56,693 bases of DNA from Planotetraspora mira (GTDB taxonomy: Bacteria > Actinomycetota > Actinomycetes > Streptosporangiales > Streptosporangiaceae): NCBI RefSeq assembly GCF_016863275.1, contig NZ_BOOO01000053.1, forward strand, positions 1 to 56,693, read 5' to 3'. How positions within the stretch are numbered: the first letter of the stretch is position 1; each line of letters starts with the position of its first letter. Positions 41,774-50,400 of the stretch are shown here, in pieces. Made by a program: the position numbers and the translations under genes. The notes beneath the pieces are model-generated. The model was given only the letters and a program-made list of their open reading frames with translations. It was not told the origin of the DNA and did no database searches.

Positions 41774-42775
41774 ATGAACGAGGCATCGTCCCTCGCCGAG
41801 CCCTGCTTCCCATTGCCCCGCCGGGCGGTGGTGACCGGCGCCGCCGGTTTCATCGGCTCCCACCTGGCCCAGGCACTGTTGGGACACGGAGTCACCGTGA
41901 TCGGCGTCGACCGCCGCAGCGCGGAGACTGACCCTAGTGCAGCTGCCAACCTGGCGGCCTTGCACCAGCATCCCGGCTTCATCCCGATCACGGCGGATCT
42001 GAGCACCTGCGCTATCGAACCGCTCCTCCTCGACGCCGACGTCGTCTTCCACCTGGCCGGCATCCCCGGCGTCCGACCCTCCTGGGGGCCACGGTTCCAC
42101 GACTACGTCGCCTGCAACATTCTCGCTGCCCAGCGGATCATGGACGCCGCCACCCTGCTACGGGTCCCCCGACTGGTGGTCGCCTCTTCCTCCAGCGTCT
42201 ACGGGCACACCGACGGCAGGCCCAGCACCGAGAGTGACCCCGTCCGACCTGCATCGCCCTACGCGGTCACCAAGCTCGCCGAAGAACAGCTGTGCCTGGC
42301 CCATGCCACCCGGCCGGACTGCGCGACCACCGTCGTGGCCCTGCGGTACTTCACTGTCTTCGGACCGCGCCAGCGCGAGGACATGGTCGTCCACCGCATC
42401 CTGGCCGCCGCTGTCGAAGGCCGGCCCTTTCCCATCTACGGGGACGGCAGCCAACGACGGGACTTCACCTACGTCCAGGACGCGGTCGCCGCGACGATCT
42501 CTGCCGCGACAGCGCCTATCGGCAGTGCCGTGATCAATGTCGGCGCTGGCACCACCTTCTCCTTGCTGGACGTCATAAAGCACGCGCGCTATCTCACCGG
42601 GCGACCCGTGGTGACCGAGCACTCCCCCAGGCGCCACGGTGACGTCCCAGCTACCTGCGCCGATTCGGCCGCCGCACGGCGTCTACTCGGCTGGGTTCCC
42701 TCCGTGGATCTGGTCACCGGGATGGCGGCACAACTGGCAACACTGACCGCGGCGCACCACAACGCCACATTGTGA
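41774..42775 (+). CDS. NAD-dependent sugar epimerase/dehydratase (SDR)
   Basis: A 333-residue extended SDR enzyme. It has the nucleotide loop AVVTGAAGFIGSHLAQALL (residues 18-36), DVVFHLAGIPGVRPSWG, the Ser in VVASSSSVYGHT and the catalytic pair SPYAVTKLAEE (Tyr-x3-Lys). It also has YFTVFGPRQREDM and FTYVQDAVAATISA. This is the UDP-glucose 4-epimerase/dTDP-glucose-type architecture acting on nucleotide sugars. It probably prepares the sugar used by the glycosyltransferase-like protein. It is the last gene of the cluster, followed by a strong hairpin. Confidence 0.92.
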   Translation: MNEASSLAEPCFPLPRRAVVTGAAGFIGSHLAQALLGHGVTVIGVDRRSAETDPSAAANLAALHQHPGFIPITADLSTCAIEPLLLDADVVFHLAGIPGVRPSWGPRFHDYVACNILAAQRIMDAATLLRVPRLVVASSSSVYGHTDGRPSTESDPVRPASPYAVTKLAEEQLCLAHATRPDCATTVVALRYFTVFGPRQREDMVVHRILAAAVEGRPFPIYGDGSQRRDFTYVQDAVAATISAATAPIGSAVINVGAGTTFSLLDVIKHARYLTGRPVVTEHSPRRHGDVPATCADSAAARRLLGWVPSVDLVTGMAAQLATLTAAHHNATL

Positions 42776-42811
42776 GAGCCGTGTCGCCGGGCGTGTCTTT
42801 GTGATGGTGTT

Positions 42812-42846
42812 GCGGGCGGTCACCGGGTGGAAGCGGTGCCGCCCGC
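42812..42846 (+). terminator. Terminator-like hairpin at the end of the cluster
   Basis: GCGGGCGG-T-CACCG and CGGTG-CCGCCCGC pair as a 13-bp stem with one bulged T and an 8-nt loop, 37 nt after the epimerase stop codon. Confidence 0.7.
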
Positions 42847-42999
42847 CCGCCTTCATGATCAGCTTATTGGTGTGTGGAATTTTGGGCACCTGGCTCGCCG
42901 GCGGGAGCGAGCCAGGTAGATGGCCGCCCAACCACATGGCCGATCAAGCCCGGGGAGGCACAGGCCTGATGGAAGCGATGGGCTCTCAGGACGTGTCCG

Positions 43000-43489
43000 C
43001 TACGAGCGACACGTGGCGCTCACTCTGAACTGGGACGCGATGCGGCTGGTGTTCGTGAAGTTGACGTGGTGAGACTCCGGCTTGTAGCCCTGTGGCCCCG
43101 GGTGGACCGTAAGCTGTCCTTCCGGGAATCTCGACGGTCTGCGACACGGTGGTGTCGGGGTAGTCGCACCCGTATCTCACTTGGACCCAGCTGGGTTCCG
43201 TCTTGCTGTTGTTGATGACGTCGATGCCGAAGCCCTCGCCACGGCCACCAGTGGCGGGTTCGAAGTTGTAGCGTCCGGCGAAGACGTTAGGCCCGGCAGT
43301 CCAACTGGCCGTGTCCAGCGTGCCAGTAGATTTGCAGTACCAGTACCCCCGGCCAATCGCGTTGGGCCCGATAGCTCTGGTATCCCATACCTCTGCGGAA
43401 GCCTAGGCCGACGGCACCGTCCCTACGAGCAGGCCTCCGGCCAGCGCTATTGCGATTGCCGGCCGCACTAAGCCCCTGGTTAGTTTCAT
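43000..43489 (-). pseudogene. Small secreted Cys-containing protein, stop after signal peptide and frameshift
   Basis: ATG 43489 opens a signal peptide, MKLTRGLVRPAIAIALAGGL then LVGTVPSA, followed at once by an in-frame TAG. The same frame then continues as a plausible mature protein: ASAEVWDTRAIGPNAIGRGY WYCKSTGT, FAGRYNFEPATGGRGEGFGI and VQVRYGCDYPDTTVSQTVEI. Near 43115 the better continuation moves to another frame, GQLTVHPGPQGYKPESHHVN and TSRIASQFRVSATCRS, ending at 43002. It would be a secreted, probably disulfide-bonded beta protein of unknown function, inactive as read. Confidence 0.65.
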
Positions 43490-43874
43490 GACGAGTCCCT
43501 GTTCTCCTTGTTGGTTAAAGGAATCTAAACAAAGGGTGCCCGTACTTGGGATCGGCTTGTCTCCGACGGTGCCGCAGGCCCAGTGAGTAGCTTGCGGAAT
43601 ATGCCTTGTCGGTGACAATCCCAGGCCCTTGTGGGGAGGACATTTGCCAACCCGCACGCACGCTCAGACGTCTTGAGTTCACGCTGAGGTTCCCCCCAAG
43701 CCAGGCGGTCCATATGACTGAGAGCCAGCAGCCCTTCCCCCACGACCCCGCACAGCCACATGGCAACCAGCCCGGCAGCTCGCCCTACCAGTCGTATCCC
43801 CGCCACCACCGCCGGGTCAGACCCGACACCGGCTCGTGGCCGGCGGGGCAGAGCCTGAGGGCTTCACGAGCCTT
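43490..43874. other. Gene-poor stretch with a truncated Pro-rich N-terminus
   Basis: 385 bp between the broken secreted protein and the immunity candidate. A plus-strand ATG at 43714 gives MTESQQPFPHDPAQPHGNQP GSSPYQSYP, which resembles the disordered N-terminus of actinobacterial small membrane proteins. It then runs into unrelated residues antisense to the immunity gene. It is probably a truncated remnant. Nothing else is supported. Confidence 0.35.
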
Positions 43875-44444
43875 CTACATTGGCCATTGGCCTGGGTCGA
43901 GTGCTCCTACGGAGTAGGTGTCATATATGTCGAGCAGGTCCTCGTCCTGCGGAATGTTGACCTCAGTGAGAGTCTCCCGGCAGGCCAGGGCGGTCAGCGT
44001 GACCAGTCCACGCAGACCCGGCAAGGACGATTCCGGGCGCCATCGCGCGGGAGCCGAGCCCGGCCACGGCATTGACCGGGCCGCGTCGCGGAGCTCCCGT
44101 GCGGCGCCACTGGGCAAAGCCTCCCAGGGGGCACCGCTCAGCATGGGCTGCAGGAACTCCTCCACGGCTTGGGCAAGGCACCGGTGCAGGGAGTCGGCCT
44201 CGTCCGCTGCGTCGCGCTCGTCGAAGAGGACATACAGCCCCAGCGTGGGAACGCTTCGGCAGGCTCGGACCACGGTCCGGCGCTCCGCCGTGGCCAGACC
44301 GTTCCACCTGGGATCCGGGAGATCCTCACCGAGCGCGGCGATTGCCACACGCTCCCCCTCGGCGATCCGGTCGCCCGGCAGAGCGAGGACAGTCATCTGA
44401 CCCGGCCGGTCCCAGCGCAGGACGCAGAGGTTTGGCGTCGTCAT
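43875..44444 (-). CDS. Candidate immunity protein coupled to the RHS gene
   Basis: A 189-residue soluble protein of no recognised family. It begins MTTPNLCVLRWDRPGQMTVL ALPGDRI and is otherwise mostly helical (LHRCLAQAVEEFLQPML, GAARELRDAARSMPWPG), with an acidic C-terminal part (EVNIPQDEDLLDIYDTY). Its ATG shares one base with the RHS stop codon (TGATG), so translation is coupled. Position directly after the toxin-like C-terminus of an RHS protein is the hallmark of cognate immunity genes, so I infer that role without sequence proof. Confidence 0.7.
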   Translation of the reverse strand: MTTPNLCVLRWDRPGQMTVLALPGDRIAEGERVAIAALGEDLPDPRWNGLATAERRTVVRACRSVPTLGLYVLFDERDAADEADSLHRCLAQAVEEFLQPMLSGAPWEALPSGAARELRDAARSMPWPGSAPARWRPESSLPGLRGLVTLTALACRETLTEVNIPQDEDLLDIYDTYSVGALDPGQWPM

Positions 44445-47400
44445 CAGCGCACACACATTTCCGGTCGACCCTCGACGTAGTTAAGGTCCCAGTTGTGGAC
44501 GGAGTTTTGGATTTTCAGGTTTCCGCCAGCGATCATGAAGTCCGCCATGGCCAGGTAGTAGTAGCAGGTACCGTGGGGTGCCCAATTGGCGACCGCCCGC
44601 GCTTTGTACTTGTAGGTACCGCTCACGTAGCCCGTACTGCCGATATGTTCCCATCCCCACCACCGCGAGCGGTAAAGACGTACCCGGATGGAGTACAGCG
44701 GCACCTTGGCTTTGCACTTGAGGTCTGCGTGGACGTTGACCACATGCGGGTTCGTGTGCGATCTGTGCACATAGGGGACGAAGGCTCCGCAGCCCCACGG
44801 GTTGGCGCCGTAGCGGCCGCTCAGGTCCGTGCAGTTCACACTGTCGGCGTTGCAGTAGCCGTAGCTTGCGGCGGTGCCGTCGAACTCCGGGTCCACGGAC
44901 AGGAAGCGAGCGGTACCCGGCTGGTAGAGCCGTGCCCCCATGAGGACGTCTCCGGTGAGGGTCTCGCTGGAGCGCTGCTTGGCTCCGAGCCAGCCGTACC
45001 GGTTGGGGAGGGTGCCCCCCAAGGGGTTGCCGTTCTCGTCGAAGGACTGGACGATCGGGGCCTTGGCCGGATCGAGCGGGTACTGGACCGCGACGTCTCC
45101 GTGGACATTCGTCAGCTGAAGCACGGTGTCGCCAGTGTCACTGGTGGTCGCCATCAGATCACCCGTGAGGTCACGCACGTTGCGGGAGATGGTGCGGGCC
45201 GCGCCGTTCTCGAGGATCCAGTCGGGGCTGTCCTCCTCCGTGCCGTAGTGGTTGGTGCCTTCCGAGGAGGGGATCCAACTGCCGTCCGCGCCGCGACTCT
45301 CGACGGTCCATGCCGCGAGGCGGCTGCCCGGGCCAAGGGTCCAGGTCTGGCGTCGGTCGTTGGCGGTCTGCCGGCGGATCATGTCGTTGACGTAGTAGTC
45401 GTACGCGGCCTGCGGGGTCTGGGCGGTGCGGCCGAAGGCGTCGTAGCCGGTGCCTGGTGCCACAAGGCGGTCGCCGGTGTCGTAGGTGTAGTTCACCGTG
45501 GTCGGCGTACCGGCGCTGCCATCGGGGTTGTCGATGACGGTGGCGAGAGCGGTGCGATTGGCGTTGCCATCGAAGGTGTAGCTGCGGTGAGTGACGGTTC
45601 CGACCTGCGTGTCGTCGACATGGGTCAGCCGGCCCACGGCATCGTAGGTGTTCAGTTGCTGCGCGCCGCCACTGTCGGTCCGGGTGACCACCTGACCGTG
45701 GATGTTGCTGTCGACAGTGTCATTCAGCAGCAGCGTGCCGTCGGCTCGGAGCCGGTAGGTCCGGGAGGCTTCTGCTCCGCTGGGATCGACGTCGATGGTT
45801 AGGTCGACCCCGCCCGGCAGGTGCTCGACCCGCAGCCGGTTGTCCGTGTCGTACTCGCCGTTGACGACACCGGCGACGGAGTCGCTGATCGAGGTGGCGG
45901 CCCCGGTTGGATTCTGGGTGCTGTCGTAGGTGTAGGTGGTGGTGGACGGCGCCGAGTCGGTGATCTGGACGGGCCGGTCGAGGCTGTCGTACCTGGTCTG
46001 GGTGGTGTTGCCCGTCCCGTCGTTGTAGGCGATCCGGCGGCCCAGCGCATCGTAGGTCTGGGTGACCGTGGTCGTGCCGTTGTTCACCGTCGCCACCTGG
46101 CCGGTCGCCGGCTCGTACGTTGTGGTGGTGTCGGGAACTGCGGTGCCGGATCCTCCGGACACGGAGACCTTGTGGACACGGCCAGCGTCGTCGTAGGTGG
46201 TCGTCGAGGTGCGGGTGACGCCGTTGGCGGTCTCGGTGGTCGTGGAGGGGTTGCCCCAGCGGTCGTATTCGACGGTCTTACCGGGCAACTCGCTCGGGCC
46301 GGGGCCGCCGGTGATGGCGGCTGCCGGGCCGGTGCTGCAAATCAGGTCGGCCCATTCGGGACGGTCGGCGCAGGGGCCGGTGCCGTTCGCGGACCAGTAG
46401 GTCGTCACCGTGGTGCCAGCGTCCTTGCCGTCGGACTTGGGCCGCGATCCTCTGGTCACACGGCCCTGGCCGTCGTAGGCGGTGGTAGTGGTGATGGCGA
46501 GTCCGTCCGGGTCGCCGATCGTGTGGGTGGGCAGGCCCAGGGTCCAGTCGTAGGTGGTGCGGGTGGTGCGCGGGTCCGCGTCGGAGGGGTATCCGTCTAC
46601 CGCGGCGCCGACCACGGTGCTGGTCACCTGGTACTGGACCTTGGCGGAGCCGTCAGTGGGACGGCCTTCGTCATAGTGGAAGACCGTGTGCTGGCGCGCC
46701 GCTACTTGGGATCCCGCGGGGACATCGGTGCCGCCGGAGGCTGCGTTAAGGGTGCCGTCGAGGGTGATGAGGTGCAGGGGGCCGAGTTCCTCGGTCTTGA
46801 ATGGGCCGTTGTACAGCGTTGTGATGGACAGTAGCTGTGCTCGCTGGGCGGAGCTGTCCTGAGCGATCCCCAGCGCGTCGAGTTCGTCCGCGTGAGAGCT
46901 GCCCCCCACCGCCAGTTCCCGATTGCCGGCAGTGAGCTGGCGGCTCACGTTTCCAAGGCTGTTGTACTCGGTGCTGGTGATGCGGTGGCCGGGGTTGGCT
47001 GTGTTGACTTCGCGCCCGGAGCCGTCAATGTAGGTGATCGTGGCGCGGTTGTAGTCGGCAGCCCGTAGGTCAGTGCCGCCGTGGGACGCCGGTACATGAT
47101 CGGCCACATCCGGCGGGAAGACCGCGGTGGCATCTGTGGGCGCAGCCGCCTGCCCCCATGCTGCGACGTCACCGGCCCCCATGGCTTCGGGAGCGCCTGC
47201 TCCGGTCAGCGGAACATCGTAGACGACGCTGGTCTTCGCGGTGCCGCCGTCGGTCTCGTTCTCGCTGCCGGACCGGAGGGTAGGCCGGGAGGCGGACAGC
47301 AGCATGCCGTCGCCCGCAGTGGCGGCGCTGCCTGCCTTGCCGTAGGTGAATGTCCACGGCAGCTGGCCGGGCGGGATGAAGGTGATCACGCGGCCAACGC

Positions 47401-50400
47401 TGTCGTAAGCGTAGGCGGTCTTCACGGCTGGGGAGATGCGCGGGTCCCAGGTCTCGCGCAGGCGGCCCTGGCCGTCGTAGGCGTAGTCGGCGACGGGGGT
47501 GGCGGTGGAGCTGCTGTCACCCGGGGTGGTGGCCCACAGGCGGACCTGCGTGACCTGCCCGACGTAGTCGCCCAGGATGCCAGCGGTGGCGGTGGTGGCG
47601 TCCGCGTAGACGTATTCGAGCACGCGGCAGCCCTTGGTGGAAGGTGCCGTGGTGCACTCGCCGGTGGTGACCGCACTGGTGGGAGCGACGACATAGTGCG
47701 GGCGGGCCAGGGTCCTGCCGGCGACAGTGACGTGCTCAGGAACCACGGTGGTGGTGGAGTTGGCGGTGGACGTGGACGTGGTGGTCACCTGCCAGGTGGT
47801 AGTCGCGGAGGCGGTCTGCGTGAACGTGGCAGTGGCGCCGTCAGTGTCGGTCACGGTGAAGGTGTGGACCGCAGCCACGTCGTTGGTCGCCTTGCCGTCG
47901 CTGTCCGCGCTGGTCAGCGTCAAGCTCTCGGCGCCCAGTTCGGGCTTCCAACCGCCTGTGCTGGTGGCGGTGAAGCCGATTGAATCGCCGTTGAGGTCCA
48001 CTAGGGAGACCGAGGTGCTCGAGGTCTTCTCTAAGTAGGACCAGGTGGAGTCGGCGATCTCCGCAACGGTGCCGGCTGTCCATTGCGCTCCGAAGATCGC
48101 CGACTGCCCGTCCTGGGCGCTGCCCTGTGCGGGGCGACGGGAGGAGGCGGTGCGTGTCACCGACAAGCCGAAGACCGAAGCGTCGGTGACCGACTGGGTG
48201 TAGTCGCCGGTCAGCAGGTTCACCTCGCCCGGGCCCACCTGTGCGGAGGGGGCATCCCCGGCGTTGCGGTCGACAGTGACGTCGATCGGTTCCGAGGCGG
48301 GAGGCGAGTTGTGGCCATCGAACAGAGCGATGATCTGGATCGAACCGTCCTCGGTGAGGGTGTCGGTCACATGCCAGATGAGCGTGAGGGAAGTTCCGTT
48401 ACTCATGGCAAGCGGCCAGGTGACCGAGGAGCCGTCGGAGGCCGCGGTCACATCACCCGCGGGGACAGGGGTCCAGGTGTCGGTCTCACCGCGGCGGTAT
48501 GCGAAAGTGACCGCAGAGACGTCAGCCGGCCCGGATGCCTGGAGTTCGACGTTGCGGGCGGGGCGGTCACCGGTCCCCGGGGAGGTGATCCGCCCTATGC
48601 CGACGTGAAAGGTCAAGACTTGTGACGCTGAGAGGTTCCCGGCCAGGTCGACCGTCCAGGCGGTAAGGGTGTGGCCGCCGTCGGCGGTGGGCGTGTACTG
48701 GATCTCGACCGATGTGCCGTCAGTGTCCACGGTGGTGGCTGCCGCACCGTCGACGCTGTACCGGATCTGGGCGGCGTCGGAGTCAGGTGGGGTGAGGGTG
48801 AACACGCCGGGGGTGCCAATGGCGCCGGCCCACGCATCGGAGGGGTAGTCATCGGAGTCGATGCCGGGGGCCGCGGGGGCGGTCGTGTCGACGGTGAATC
48901 GATAGTGGGCAGTGGCGCCCCAGTTGCCCGCCGCGTCCACGGCGCGCAGGTGTAGGTACCAGGTACCGTCACCCTTGGTGGCGCTGTAACTGCTGTCGGT
49001 GGTGTCGACGGTGGTGTCGGGGACGGTGTTGGGCTGATCGTCGACCGTCAGGCTGTAGCCGGCGGCGGCGCCGGTGGGCGGGGTCCAGGTGGCGTGGAAG
49101 GCGCCGGAACTGTAGGCACTGTTCTGGTCTGGATGGCTGGTGGAGGTGATGGTGGAGGTGGGGGGCAGGGTGGTGTCGATGGTGAACTTGAAGTGCGCGG
49201 CGCTGGTTGACCAGTTGCCGGCCTTGTCTTTGGCGCGGACGTGGAGGTACCAGGTGCCGTCTCTGGCCACGGTAGTGCTGTAGCTGGTGTCAGTGGTGTA
49301 TGTGTCAGTGATGGTCGGCAGGGTGGTGGCGCTCTGATCTGCCTTGACCGCGTAGCCGGCCACGCCGGACAAGTCGGCGGGGGCCTTCCAGGTGAAGGAG
49401 GCGGTCTTGGAGTTGTAGGCGCTAGTGGGCAGCGGGTGGGTGGAGGAGGCCAGGGAGGTGGGGACGCCGGGGGTTAAAGCGTCGACGTTGAAAGCGAAGT
49501 GCTTGGCCGACGACCACAGGCCCGCACCGTTCTTCGCGGCAGCATGGACGTACCAGGTGCCGTCAGCGAGGCCGGTCCTCGACAGGGCGGTACCGGTCTG
49601 GGTCACGGTGGTGCCCGGATCCGTGCCAGCGGACTGGTCGATCTTGACCGCGTAGCCGGCAATGCCGCTGGCATCCGTGGCCGACAGGGCGGCGGTGAAG
49701 TCCTTGGCGCTGTACCAGCTGCTGGAGCTGGGGTGACTGCTGCTGGTCACCGTCGGTGCCGCGGGAGCGGTGATGTCGACAGTGAGGGTGTTCCAGGCGG
49801 ACCAGGCACCGGTGTCGGTCCCATCGGAGGCCTGGGCGCGCCACTTGTAGGTGGCCTGAGCGAGTGCCGGGGCAGTCCAAGAGGCGGTGGCGCCGGAGGA
49901 GACGGTGGCGGTGGTGCCCGAGGCCACCTTGGTGGTGCCGGTAGAGTTCCACACCTCGAAGGTCAGCTTGACGGCGTTGCCGTCCGCGTCGGTGGCCTTG
50001 GCCTGCAGCGTTGGGGTGGTATCGGCGGTGGCGGTCCCCGAGGCGGGGGCGAGAAGGGCGGCGGCGCCAGGCTTGGTGTTGTAGTTCACCGTCAGCTTGG
50101 GCGCCTTGGTGGTGTCGGAGTAGTTCGCCGAGCGGTACTTGCGCCATGTGTTGTTGTCGGTCTCGTCCGTGCCGTACAGCATCAGACCGTAGTTGGCCGC
50201 GCCGTTGGCCCAGGCCTGGACGATCCCACCGATTGACCAGGTCTGCCAGGCATCCGGGCAGGATGTGGAGTAGCCGTGGGCCTCTTTGGACGTGACTTGG
50301 TTCGTCGCCGTGGAGGAAGGGCGGGCGTCCCAGGTAACCGCAACGGGGTCCCAGCTCGTGGTGATCTGTCGGACTGTGACACCCGAGCCGGTGATCGAGC

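Noticed and set aside
45821-46834. Gly/Val-rich plus-strand frame inside the RHS gene
   Set aside because: It is a shadow of the RHS repeat array; the repetitive look comes from YD repeats read on the other strand.
48083-48625. Separate small genes within the RHS region on the plus strand
   Set aside because: All are mirror frames of the single continuous 7-kb RHS coding sequence.
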